This document shows positions 46,271 to 55,683 of a stretch of DNA of 64,000 nucleotides, one piece after another. The DNA comes from Chryseobacterium indicum (GTDB lineage Bacteria > Bacteroidota > Bacteroidia > Flavobacteriales > Weeksellaceae): positions 744,001 to 808,000 of the forward strand of contig NZ_JACSGT010000001.1 in assembly GCF_021504595.1 (NCBI RefSeq). The letters are read 5' to 3'. Under the pieces are notes generated by a model. It ran no database searches. It was not told the DNA's origin and saw only the letters and a list, made by a program, of their open reading frames with translations. A program made the position numbers and the translations under genes. The first letter of the stretch is position 1. Each line of letters starts with the position of its first letter.

Positions 46271-48103
46271 ATGGAAAAAAATGAATCAACAACAAAAGAA
46301 ATTCTAAAATTCTATTTTGAGACCGGAAAGAAACCTACCGAAGCCCAGTTCTCAGAATTTTTAGATTCTTACTGGCATAAAAAGGAAAGCATTCCTAAAG
46401 AAAAAATCGAAGGGTTAGAAAATCTGTCGTTAGACTTTGATCTTCTTTGGTCACCCACCAGCAAAAAGCTGTCTTTGGCAGATTCTCAGGGAAATGTATT
46501 GTCGGAAATTTCTTTGCAGTCTCTGGACAATGAAGGGACAGACTTAAGGTATAATGCTGCTAAAGCATCATTGGAGCTTTATAATGCGGACAATGAGCTT
46601 TTGGACAGCATTCCGGTTTCGGATTTTGTAAATAATGTAGGTACGCAACTGGCTTTAAATTCCAATATTTTACAGTTAAAAGACAGCAAAGGAAACGTAC
46701 TGTCGAATGTGATGTTTGCGGTTTCCAACATCTCAGGATTGCAGACAGTATTGGATACGAAAGCAGAAAAAAACGTAGCTGTTAATACTGTTTCTCCGTT
46801 ACAGGGAGGAGGCAATTTATCGTCAGACAGAACATTAAGCATATCTCAGTCTAATACGAATACTTCGGGTTATCTGAGTAATACAGACTGGAATACATTT
46901 AATAATAAATTTGATAAACCTACCATGGGAGCCAATTATCTCGGAAGATGGAACGGCTCAACATTTATTAATGGTTTGTTGCAGGATAACGGAACCAGTG
47001 CAGGAATCGGGAGTAACAATTATAACAATATTATCTGGTCTGTCGACTCTTCTTCTAAAGCAGCGCTTATCGCTCCAAGAATGACTCAGGCGCAAAGGCT
47101 TGCTATTTCTTTAGGAACCATTCAGGCGGGAGCTATTGTTTATCAGACTGATGGCACAGTAGGATATTATCTCTGGAACGGAAGTTCATGGGGAACTTTG
47201 GGAAGTAATATTGCTACTGCAGATCTTACCAATACCCAGGCAAGAACATTTACGCAGAATGCAGGTTTCACATGGGACACTTTGGGAAATGCTTATTTTT
47301 TGAAGGGGTTAACTGATCAGACTGGAAATTTAACACAATATGGTAAAGTATTGAGAATAGACCCAACAACTAAGCAAATAGCTATTGGAGATTCTTTAGA
47401 GGTGGCTATAACCATACCTGATAATTTAACTGTTAACTCTCAAACAACGAATGTTAATTATACAGTTAATCATGTTTATCCGGATCCAATTACACCACTA
47501 CCAAAAAACCTAATAGATTTAAAGAACTTTATGGCAACAATAAGAAATAACCAATATATTCAATTAAAAGATAATGATTTTGTGATTCAAAAATTAGATG
47601 CATTAAACAGAGCTTCTGTAGTTAATGGTATTCTATCATTTAATAATGTTTCACAACCAGATACTTATGCTCCTCAGGTATCAATAAATTCAAATATAAT
47701 TATGCCGAGTGATAAAAACTGGGTTTTAACAGTTTCTTCTAATATATGTCCACATGTACATTATTGGAAAGGAGGGCAGATTGGATTTGCAAGAACATCT
47801 ACTTCTGATGGTATTCAACAACCTGAAATAGGAGTTTTAAAAGGTGATGAGGATGCTTATGGATTTCAGGGTTACGATATGTATGCAAATAAATACCTTT
47901 CGACTAAAGCAACTATAATTTATGTTAAAGTTGGTGATGTTTTAAGTATAACTGTTGCTTACAGTGATGGTACGATTTATACTGCAAATACAGATGCTTT
48001 AATATTTCTTGGTGACTACAGGTTTGTTATTTGTCAAGGACATATGTGGAATATTGATCAGCTACCCTCATTTTCTAATATTAGATATTACATAGAATCG
48101 TAA
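46271..48103 (+). CDS. Fibre-like protein 1
   Basis: 610 residues from the ATG at 46271; an upstream TTG frame (46196) lies over the regulatory element and is rejected. Residues 1-50 are the anchor shared with fibres 2 and 3 (EILKFYFETGKKPTEAQFSE, then SYWHKKESIP). A strand-rich shaft with LSDNTFN-like phrases follows (GYLSNTDWNTFNNKFDKP) and an APRMTQAQRLAIS domain typical of Bacteroidetes phage tail proteins. From about residue 380 the DNA is more AT-rich and the C-terminus is unrecognised, probably the receptor-binding head. Confidence 0.72.
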   Translation: MEKNESTTKEILKFYFETGKKPTEAQFSEFLDSYWHKKESIPKEKIEGLENLSLDFDLLWSPTSKKLSLADSQGNVLSEISLQSLDNEGTDLRYNAAKASLELYNADNELLDSIPVSDFVNNVGTQLALNSNILQLKDSKGNVLSNVMFAVSNISGLQTVLDTKAEKNVAVNTVSPLQGGGNLSSDRTLSISQSNTNTSGYLSNTDWNTFNNKFDKPTMGANYLGRWNGSTFINGLLQDNGTSAGIGSNNYNNIIWSVDSSSKAALIAPRMTQAQRLAISLGTIQAGAIVYQTDGTVGYYLWNGSSWGTLGSNIATADLTNTQARTFTQNAGFTWDTLGNAYFLKGLTDQTGNLTQYGKVLRIDPTTKQIAIGDSLEVAITIPDNLTVNSQTTNVNYTVNHVYPDPITPLPKNLIDLKNFMATIRNNQYIQLKDNDFVIQKLDALNRASVVNGILSFNNVSQPDTYAPQVSINSNIIMPSDKNWVLTVSSNICPHVHYWKGGQIGFARTSTSDGIQQPEIGVLKGDEDAYGFQGYDMYANKYLSTKATIIYVKVGDVLSITVAYSDGTIYTANTDALIFLGDYRFVICQGHMWNIDQLPSFSNIRYYIES

Positions 48104-48241
48104 TTTAAAGATTGGAAAGAATACAAACTATCCGATGAAAACTCCTCTTTTATGTTTAGGAGGATTTTAACTCATTTGTTTAATCATCATATTATCAACA
48201 TAGTAAATTTAAGAATATTTAATGAAAAAATATTAAAAAAT

Positions 48242-49135
48242 ATGGAAGAAAATAAAATAACACCACGGGAGGTGTTGAAATCTTATTTTGAAAAAGGGGA
48301 TTATCCCACGCAAGATCAATTTGCGGAATTAATAGATTCTTTGAAGCATAAACAAGATCCGATATCAAATAAAGAATTTACAATTGCAACAAATAATTTT
48401 TTAGCAAATAATGGGTTTATCACTTATTATAATTATAGCATGGATGATGAAAATTTTCCAATTGTTGTAAAATCGAGTGATCCTGAAGACCAGATAATTT
48501 TATTGGGTAAAGGATACGGTTCTGAAGAAAATAAAATATATTTTTTTGGGAACGCGCCTTATACGATTACAACAAAAGAATTTTCTACTGCCAGTTTAAA
48601 AGGAACTGAATATTATTTATTAGTTTACCAGACAGATTCTTACTACATGGTGAAAAAGCTATTTGGAAATAATTTACCAACAATACCGGATGGATTTGAA
48701 TTTGGAAAACTCCATGCCAAACGATTTTATTTAGAACTTCATAAGTTTGATTTTGGACACAATATAGAGATAATCAATACAAAAATAAAATTTATAAACT
48801 ATACAGATTTGTCTATTCAATACAGAGCAGAATCTGGTAATTGGGGATCTAGATTTGTTGATAAAGATATTATTACTGATCATTACAGTATGTGGGATTA
48901 TTTATATTTCTATTACAATGCTGATCTCACTACAGTAACTCAAAATATAGTTTGTCAGGTCTATAACGAAGATACGGGACAGCTTTTAACGACCGGATAT
49001 CTGTATGCAGGGCAAAATAATATAAATATATGGGGCGGAGGTTCTGCAAATATGATGAGAAACATCAGAATCGAATGTAATTATCTAAACAATCAAGTCA
49101 TTCAAAATAATCAACCTACAAGTATAGAACAATGA
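48242..49135 (+). CDS. Fibre-like protein 2
   Basis: 297 residues from the ATG at 48242. The N-terminus repeats the anchor (EVLKSYFEKGDYPTQDQFAE, then DSLKHKQDPI). The rest is a compact strand-rich domain with aromatic text (NWGSRFVDKDIITDHYSMWD; GQNNINIWGGGS) and no shaft. Its stop overlaps the next ATG (ATGA). Probably a short receptor-binding protein using the same docking site as fibre 1. Confidence 0.65.
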   Translation: MEENKITPREVLKSYFEKGDYPTQDQFAELIDSLKHKQDPISNKEFTIATNNFLANNGFITYYNYSMDDENFPIVVKSSDPEDQIILLGKGYGSEENKIYFFGNAPYTITTKEFSTASLKGTEYYLLVYQTDSYYMVKKLFGNNLPTIPDGFEFGKLHAKRFYLELHKFDFGHNIEIINTKIKFINYTDLSIQYRAESGNWGSRFVDKDIITDHYSMWDYLYFYYNADLTTVTQNIVCQVYNEDTGQLLTTGYLYAGQNNINIWGGGSANMMRNIRIECNYLNNQVIQNNQPTSIEQ

Positions 49136-49728
49136 GACTAAAAATATTTGAACAAAATCAGCATCTTAAGGATCTTACACCTTTTGAGCTAATGGCAAAA
49201 GATATCACTATTTTAAATGGAATCGTGAAAGGCGAGCCAATCTATGAAAAAGGAAGAAAAACCAGTACAGGTTACTTTTTAGACAAGGAACAGACGAATC
49301 TGGCAATTCAGAAAACCTTTTCTGATGAACTGGATGAAAATGGATTTTTAAAAGGATTGAACATCGTTATTAAATGGTTCGATATCTATGGAAATCCTGT
49401 ACTTGTTAAGCCTGTGTATGTCTCCCTGTCACTTTCAGAAAGTGCAGAGATGATTATTAAAAGACGCAAACGTATTATTGATTATCTAAAGGAATCGGGT
49501 GTAAGACTAGGTGTAAAACAGCATATAGATTCCCTTTTCAGTCATTATACAAATTATCAGCAATCCGGAGTTACGAAAAATCTTTTAAACAGCTTTATTG
49601 AAAACGGATCAGATGAATTGAAGCAGGCCGTTGCCAATGAAAATAATCAGGAAATAGCAGATATTTTAAATCATGTATTGCCTAACGGAACTACTATCAA
49701 AGACTCATTATTGGATCAGATAGCATAA
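49132..49728 (+). CDS. Hypothetical protein in the fibre operon
   Basis: 198 residues, soluble, mostly helical (ESAEMIIKRRKRIIDYLKES; QHIDSLFSHYTNYQQSGVTK). It starts in an ATGA overlap with fibre 2, so it is co-translated. I do not recognise it. Position after a fibre gene fits a fibre chaperone or adaptor, but no motif proves this. Confidence 0.5.
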   Translation: MRLKIFEQNQHLKDLTPFELMAKDITILNGIVKGEPIYEKGRKTSTGYFLDKEQTNLAIQKTFSDELDENGFLKGLNIVIKWFDIYGNPVLVKPVYVSLSLSESAEMIIKRRKRIIDYLKESGVRLGVKQHIDSLFSHYTNYQQSGVTKNLLNSFIENGSDELKQAVANENNQEIADILNHVLPNGTTIKDSLLDQIA

Positions 49729-50114
49729 TAAACCGTAATCTATATCAGGTAATAGTATTTTCTTAATTCCAAACAAACAATTTTACCATTACAAATTGAA
49801 TTTGGCTAAACTATAGCACTTTAACAACTCTAAAAATTGCCAAATAGCTATAACTTCATGCAGCTCGGGTAAAGTCTTTTTTACGCTTTCAATCAATCTC
49901 TTTTTTTAAAACGTAATCATTGCTGTATAGTAGATGAGGTTCTTTTATACTCAAAATTAAAAAATATTCATCTCAGAATAATTAAGGAATATCTTTTTTC
50001 GATTCAATCAAATTTTAAATCACCTGTTATAAACAATCACTCGGTAAAGCTTTTCTAAAGTTTTACCGATGATACAATTTCTTGAACTCTAAACACAAAA
50101 TAAAAATCTTTTCC
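49729..50114. other. Intergenic region with leader hairpin
   Basis: 386 AT-rich bases without a gene. TCGGTAAA (50041-50048) pairs with TTTACCGA (50062-50069) about 45 bases before fibre 3, echoing the GGTAAAGC hairpins before the payload genes. The bipartite element is absent. Confidence 0.45.
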
Positions 50115-52370
50115 ATGTTAATACCAACACCATTAAACACCATATTAAGTTACTTCCAGACCGGAGATATTCCTACTCAGGAAGAATTTCAGGCATCCTG
50201 GTCATCATTTTGGCATAAAAACGATGCTATTCCGACGAGTAAAATTGAAGGACTGGATCAGCAGCTGCAAAATAAAGCAGACAAAGCAGCTTTTGATGCA
50301 CATACATTAAATCAGGATTCCCATATCAATTATTTAGCCACCAAAGATGCTTCAAATTTAGACAGTAGCCATCTTCAGGCGTGGAAAACAGCATTAGGAG
50401 TAGGAAAACAACCTGAAAATACCGCTACTATTGATGACGCAAATAATACGGGAACAGTTTACACAAAAGACCAGAGCGATGCGAAATATATGCTTTTAAA
50501 CGATTTTGTAGACAGCAATCAAAAGATCCTTGCCGAAAAAATCGAGGCTTTGGGCATAACCAATCTCGTTGAAGCTGCTGAAAAGGACATCTCTTTATTT
50601 GCAGAACATTCTGAATCATACGAATTTCAGGATAACGATTTTATTGCAATTCCGGATTCGGCAGGAAACTTTTCCCTTTATCTTTTTAAAGGCGGTGTAA
50701 AAACCAATAAATATAATTATCTGCCTACAGGAATCTCGAATGTCACCATCGGAATGGTGGAAGGACTTCAGGGTGAACTGAATAAAAAAATAGAAAAGCC
50801 TCTTTCGGATGGGAAATTTTATATTAAAAGATCATCAGGAATCACAACAACAGAAACGCTGACAGATGAAACGCTTGCTTCTGTTGTAAGCAGAGATGCA
50901 TATTCTCCGAAACCGATTACTTTTTTGGATGGCTCTCAGCGTACTTATGCCAATATTGGAGTGAATCCAGCAACTTATTCCTTTTTCTGGGGCAATATTA
51001 ATCCTAATCATACTGGATTTTACAATCATACATTCGGATACAACTGCCTGTCAAAAGTAACCACAGGAAATAACAATATTGCTTTTGGGGCTGCTGCAGG
51101 ACAGGAACTTACAACAGGCTCGTTTAATACTTTTGTGGGAGTTGTTGCAGGGCAGAACGCCGTTTCCGGAAACTCTAACGTAATGGTAGGAGAAGAAACC
51201 GGATTTAAAGTAACGTCCGGATTTAAGAACACCTTAGTAGGAACAGCATCCGGATATAATATGACCACCGGAAATCTGAATACGCTTATCGGTTACAAAG
51301 CATCTAACACAACAGGTTTAGGCGATCGTAATATCATCATCGGAGCATCTTCAGGACAGGGAATTACAGGTCAGAATAATATCCTGATCGGCGTTGGAGC
51401 AGGTCATAACGACGGTGCATTATCCAATAAACTTATTATCCACTCCAATAATACTTTAACGGGATATAATAACACTTCCGAAGGCGTTTTTGGAAGTTTT
51501 CAGCAGAGTACTCTTGCCATGGCTTTAATTACCGGAGATTTTCTTCAGAGATGGGTAAAGTTTAACGGATCATTTTCCATCAATCCGTCATACATTCCGG
51601 CAGGAGACGCATCTTACAATAAAGTATTTGTGGGGAATTCTTCAGGACAGTTTGGATGGATCAATAAAACAGATCCTGTTCCGTTATCGGGGACTTTACC
51701 CGGAAAACCTGTAACGGGAGAAATAGAATTTTCAACCGAAGGAGGAGGAGCCATTAAAAGTGGGGCTGCCAGTATTTCCGTTGCCGACGGATTTACAACC
51801 ATATTCTCGGGTGATCTTATGGGCGACAGAACTCAGATATTATCAAGTCCTATGCAGATTTCGTTGTCTCAGGGATTAGATAAATACATCAATCTTACCC
51901 AATGGCTGGACAGAATAGATGTGGGTGCTCCAACTGATGGTCCCGGTATCGTAGGGCAGAATTATTATGGAGATAATTATACGGAAAATTCTTTTGTTCA
52001 GAAAAGATGGGTAGACGAAAAGATAAAAAGCATTACCGGAAGCAGCTATAAAATTTACAAAGCATTATTAAACAATGCCGGCGGAACTTTTGATCCAAAA
52101 TTTATCGTACTGGAAAATACACTCGGAGATATTGAATGGGCACGTACCGATTACGGACAGTTTACAGGAAAAATGGGTGATGCATTTCCGGAAAATAAAG
52201 TATGGATTAATGCCAGAATAAATAAACCGTATAAAAAAGACCGTGCAGAATGTTACTGCTACAGAGCATCGGCAGATCATATAATTCTGAGTGTTTTTAA
52301 TACTTCAGACCAATCTCCGATAGATTTTGAAGAACAGTACGGTGTTATTGAGATCTATGTTTACGACTAA
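50115..52370 (+). CDS. Fibre-like protein 3 with YadA-head-like repeats
   Basis: 751 residues from the ATG at 50115. The anchor is TILSYFQTGDIPTQEEFQAS, then SFWHKNDAIP. Residues about 310-440 hold repeats of a NxxxG...G type (NTFVGVVAGQNAVSGNSNVM; NTLVGTASGYNMTTGNLNTL), the beta-prism pattern of trimeric autotransporter heads. The C-terminus is a separate globular domain. It would form a trimeric shaft and host-binding tip. The largest fibre, placed just before the ATPase gene. Confidence 0.75.
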   Translation: MLIPTPLNTILSYFQTGDIPTQEEFQASWSSFWHKNDAIPTSKIEGLDQQLQNKADKAAFDAHTLNQDSHINYLATKDASNLDSSHLQAWKTALGVGKQPENTATIDDANNTGTVYTKDQSDAKYMLLNDFVDSNQKILAEKIEALGITNLVEAAEKDISLFAEHSESYEFQDNDFIAIPDSAGNFSLYLFKGGVKTNKYNYLPTGISNVTIGMVEGLQGELNKKIEKPLSDGKFYIKRSSGITTTETLTDETLASVVSRDAYSPKPITFLDGSQRTYANIGVNPATYSFFWGNINPNHTGFYNHTFGYNCLSKVTTGNNNIAFGAAAGQELTTGSFNTFVGVVAGQNAVSGNSNVMVGEETGFKVTSGFKNTLVGTASGYNMTTGNLNTLIGYKASNTTGLGDRNIIIGASSGQGITGQNNILIGVGAGHNDGALSNKLIIHSNNTLTGYNNTSEGVFGSFQQSTLAMALITGDFLQRWVKFNGSFSINPSYIPAGDASYNKVFVGNSSGQFGWINKTDPVPLSGTLPGKPVTGEIEFSTEGGGAIKSGAASISVADGFTTIFSGDLMGDRTQILSSPMQISLSQGLDKYINLTQWLDRIDVGAPTDGPGIVGQNYYGDNYTENSFVQKRWVDEKIKSITGSSYKIYKALLNNAGGTFDPKFIVLENTLGDIEWARTDYGQFTGKMGDAFPENKVWINARINKPYKKDRAECYCYRASADHIILSVFNTSDQSPIDFEEQYGVIEIYVYD

Positions 52371-52421
52371 GAATAACCGGAACTTAAATTTTAAATTAAT
52401 AAAGAAAAAAGAATAGAATTA

Positions 52422-53735
52422 ATGGATTCAATACAATTACAAAACTTATTCACCCATTTAGAAAGCGTTATTACATGGCGCGTTAGTCATTCTGATGAAG
52501 ATTTTAATCTGGCACCCCAGTTTAATCCGAACGATTACAAAGGCTCTCATCTGGGAAATTATATTTCAGAAAAAAAACTGACTCATCAGGAAGTTATTAT
52601 TTTATTAATGGCTTTACTGCCGAGATTGGATCCATCTTTACTGAAGAGAGTTTATCTTGAATATCCATCCAGTCCGTTCTTTGATTTCTGTTCGGTTAAC
52701 GACAACGGAAGACTTTTTAATCCTACTGTTCTGGCATTGCAGTACATTCTTGGCGGAGAAAGTATTTCTGAACGATTACAAGCATTGGATTATTTCGGGC
52801 AGAATTCAGTATTGGTAAAAGAAGAACTTCTTGTTTTTTCAGGTTCTGCACAGGAAAGCACATCGGTTAATAGTCTGATCAATGTTCATCAGGATGCTTT
52901 TGATGCTTTAATGTTCGGGACAGAACAGCTTCCTAAAATGAGCAGCGATTTTCCTGCGGAACAGCTTCACACAGGCAGAACGTGGGCAGATTTAATCCTT
53001 CCTCAAACTACTCTGGAAGAGCTTAAAGGTATTGAAGACTGGTACAACAGCAGCCGGATTTTAATGGAAGACTGGGGAATGCAGAAAAAACTTAAACCGG
53101 GCTTCCGCGTACTGTTTTATGGAGATCCCGGAACCGGAAAAACGCTTGCTGCAAGTCTCTTGGGAAAATATACCCAACGTCCTGTGTTCAGAGTAGATGT
53201 ATCTATGCTGGTTTCAAAATATATCGGCGAAACAGAAAAACATCTGGCAAAATTATTCGATAAGGCAGAAAATAAAAACTGGATATTATTTTTTGATGAA
53301 GCGGATGCTATTTTCGGGAAAAGAACCAATGTTCGCGATGCGCATGATAAGTATGCCAATCAGGAAGTTTCTTACCTCCTGCAGCGAATAGAAACTTTTT
53401 CGGGACTTATTATTCTGGCGTCCAATTTCAAAAACAATATGGATAAAGCCTTTACGAGACGTTTCCACAGCTGTATAAAATTCAATAATCCTAAGTACGA
53501 AGAACGTCTGCGCATCTGGGAGCAGAATTTACCGCAGCAGCTGGATTTGGGAGATATTAATCTGGATCAGATTTCCAGAAGATACGAACTTACAGGATCC
53601 AATATTATGAACATCATTCAGGATGTATGCTTAAAGGCGATTGCATCGGAAGAACCGGGCTATAAAGTTAATTCGGAGATGCTGTTGGAAAGTATCAGGA
53701 AAGAATATTTAAAAGAGGATAAAGTATTCTCATAA
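52422..53735 (+). CDS. AAA+ ATPase (Afp15-like)
   Basis: 437 residues. Walker A GDPGTGKT at 234-241, Walker B ILFFDEADAIFG with D292 and E293, and a downstream NxxRR-like finger (AFTRRFHSCIKF). The N-terminal about 200 residues are a winged/helical domain found in eCIS ATPases. The family is encoded in nearly all eCIS loci (Afp15/PVC15) and is thought to act in assembly or payload loading rather than contraction. All key residues are intact. Confidence 0.9.
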   Translation: MDSIQLQNLFTHLESVITWRVSHSDEDFNLAPQFNPNDYKGSHLGNYISEKKLTHQEVIILLMALLPRLDPSLLKRVYLEYPSSPFFDFCSVNDNGRLFNPTVLALQYILGGESISERLQALDYFGQNSVLVKEELLVFSGSAQESTSVNSLINVHQDAFDALMFGTEQLPKMSSDFPAEQLHTGRTWADLILPQTTLEELKGIEDWYNSSRILMEDWGMQKKLKPGFRVLFYGDPGTGKTLAASLLGKYTQRPVFRVDVSMLVSKYIGETEKHLAKLFDKAENKNWILFFDEADAIFGKRTNVRDAHDKYANQEVSYLLQRIETFSGLIILASNFKNNMDKAFTRRFHSCIKFNNPKYEERLRIWEQNLPQQLDLGDINLDQISRRYELTGSNIMNIIQDVCLKAIASEEPGYKVNSEMLLESIRKEYLKEDKVFS

Positions 53736-53760
53736 AACTCCAATTTCAAACACCAAGATC

Positions 53761-54330
53761 ATGAAAATAAAAACTTTACTGCTCATCACATTAATGAGTA
53801 TGGCTTTTGGCTGCAGAAGTAAAAATAAAGTAGTCACTCATTATGAAGAAAACAGGAAGGAATCAGAAAAAGTAAAAACAGATTCCCTGAGTTCACAAAA
53901 CCGGCAGTCTGCTCAGAACACTTCCTCGCAAACGCTTTCTGATGATAGAAAAGACGAAAAATCCGGAGAAATATTTATCAAAGGAAAATCCGATGAAGCC
54001 AATCCTTTTGTTTACCACAACATTGTGGGGAAAGATACGCTTCAGAGTATTTCAATTGTGGGAAATGCAGAATATATTATCAATAATCATTATGTGAAAT
54101 CAGACAGCAAAAAATCAGAGATAAAAAAAGAACAGGCGGTAAGTCTTATCCGGAACACAGATCAGAAAATTATTTCTAAGGAAGTAAAAAAAGAATCTGA
54201 TCTCAAAATTTCTGCACAGACAAAAAAGATAAAAGTAAACGGATTTCAGGCAGGCGCATGGATTGTTATCACCATCATTGCAGGAATTATAATTCTCGCA
54301 TTTTTCACCTATAAATATTTTAAAAAATGA
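53761..54330 (+). CDS. Lipoprotein with C-terminal membrane anchor (u-spanin-like)
   Basis: 189 residues. A lipoprotein signal (LLLITLMSMAFGC) with lipobox Cys at 18, a long Ser/Lys/Glu-rich periplasmic stretch, and a C-terminal membrane helix at about 166-185 (GAWIVITIIAGIIILAFFTY). An outer-membrane lipid anchor plus an inner-membrane helix in one chain is the layout of unimolecular spanins, which fuse the two membranes in the last step of phage lysis. Its stop overlaps the lysozyme ATG by four bases. Spanin role inferred. Confidence 0.65.
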   Translation: MKIKTLLLITLMSMAFGCRSKNKVVTHYEENRKESEKVKTDSLSSQNRQSAQNTSSQTLSDDRKDEKSGEIFIKGKSDEANPFVYHNIVGKDTLQSISIVGNAEYIINNHYVKSDSKKSEIKKEQAVSLIRNTDQKIISKEVKKESDLKISAQTKKIKVNGFQAGAWIVITIIAGIIILAFFTYKYFKK

Positions 54331-54767
54331 CAACATCACAAAAAGGTATAAACTTCATTTTATCATTCGAAGGCTTCAGCGCAAAGCCTTATCTGGATTC
54401 TGCCGGAATTCCGACAATCGGCTACGGAAACACCTATTATCCCGGAGGCAAAAAAGTGACCATGAAAGATCTGCCGATTACAAAGGAAAAAGGGGCAGAA
54501 TTGTTTGCATCGGTTTTACCGACCTATGAAAAAATAGTGTCAGCAAAAATTAAAATTCAGCTTACCCAAAACCAGTTCGATGCGCTTGTTTCGCACACGT
54601 ACAACACAGGAGGATCGGATACCTTGTTCTCACTTATCAATAAAAAAGCAGATGCAGCATCCATCAGAAGATGGTTTACTACAAAATACACCACAGCAGG
54701 CGGAAAAGTTCTGGCAGGTTTGGTGAGAAGAAGAAAAGCCGAAGCGGATTTGTTTTTTGAGAAGTAA
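54327..54767 (+). CDS. GH24 phage-type lysozyme (endolysin)
   Basis: 146 residues. Catalytic set at T4-lysozyme spacing: E15 (LSFEGF), D24 (YLDSAGIP) and T30 (PTIGYG). A C-terminal GLVRRRKAEADLF block is typical of P1/lambda-type GH24 enzymes. No signal peptide or SAR segment, so a holin or similar pore is needed to reach the wall. It is translationally coupled to the spanin-like lipoprotein. In an eCIS locus it most plausibly releases particles from the producing cell. Confidence 0.92.
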   Translation: MTTSQKGINFILSFEGFSAKPYLDSAGIPTIGYGNTYYPGGKKVTMKDLPITKEKGAELFASVLPTYEKIVSAKIKIQLTQNQFDALVSHTYNTGGSDTLFSLINKKADAASIRRWFTTKYTTAGGKVLAGLVRRRKAEADLFFEK

Positions 54768-54795
54768 AATATATCTATTGACTAGTTCAAATTAA

Positions 54796-55608
54796 TTATA
54801 ACAATTTTGTAAGCTGTATGTCATTTCTTACTGCACCGATGTGTCCATTTTCAAAATTTACCCATATTGCTTGGCGATTTTGTTCATCGATTATAACCCT
54901 ATCAACAATACCATAACCATACAATATGTGTGACACTTTATCACCTATATTATATATTATCTTTTCCGTATTTTGAGGGTAGTTCTTAAGTAAATCTTGT
55001 AAAGTTATAGATGATGCAGAAGTTACGTTTGTTGTCCTTATATTTTCGTGTTTTCTAACTAAATCTAAAATTTCTTCTAAAATATCTCTTTCACTTCTTT
55101 CGGGTTTTTTTATATCTGATGAATCTTCATTTAATATTTTTTCAATTTTCTTTTGAAACTCAGGAAAAAAAGCATCAAATGTCGATTTTAATACTTCTTT
55201 ATCAACAGCTCGTTCGTCCATAGAGTTATTAATTGATTTTACCAAATCAAACATTTCAGAGCTATTAAAAGTGGTAAGTTGAAAATTAGATAATGGTGAT
55301 GTAACTTCAGATTTTTTTAATCCAAATAAAATAGGACAAACTTTTGATTTTTCAAGTCTATTGGATAAAGCTCCAGCTTCAAAAAGTATCCATGGCTTTT
55401 CAGTATTATCTTTTGTAAGACAAATTAAACCAATTAAACATTCAGAAAGTTTTGCATTAATATCTGGGAGCCATCTGGTTCCTTTTTCAATATCATCAGG
55501 TGTATAATATGGCTTGGAAGACTGAATTATTTTTGGCAGCCAGTTTTTTAATTCCTGGGCAATTTTCATACTAGCTTCACCAGACCAACTAATAAATATA
55601 TTATTCAT
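54796..55608 (-). CDS. TIR-domain protein with C-terminal Tudor/KOW-like domain
   Basis: 270 residues. About 1-140 is a bacterial TIR domain: IFISWSGEAS at the start and KPWILFEAGALS carrying the usual Glu near residue 79 needed for NAD hydrolysis. About 215-265 is a small beta domain (KVSHILYGYGIVDRVIIDE; IWVNFENGHIGAV). TIR proteins serve in antiphage defence or as toxins. It is on the opposite strand to the eCIS genes, more AT-rich, and flanked by an IS copy, which suggests acquisition. Confidence 0.8.
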   Translation of the reverse strand: MNNIFISWSGEASMKIAQELKNWLPKIIQSSKPYYTPDDIEKGTRWLPDINAKLSECLIGLICLTKDNTEKPWILFEAGALSNRLEKSKVCPILFGLKKSEVTSPLSNFQLTTFNSSEMFDLVKSINNSMDERAVDKEVLKSTFDAFFPEFQKKIEKILNEDSSDIKKPERSERDILEEILDLVRKHENIRTTNVTSASSITLQDLLKNYPQNTEKIIYNIGDKVSHILYGYGIVDRVIIDEQNRQAIWVNFENGHIGAVRNDIQLTKLL

Positions 55609-55683
55609 ATTTTTTTAAATTCAATATACAAAAATCTTTATTGAATTTTACTTTTATTGTTGAATTACTTATGATTTTTGGAT

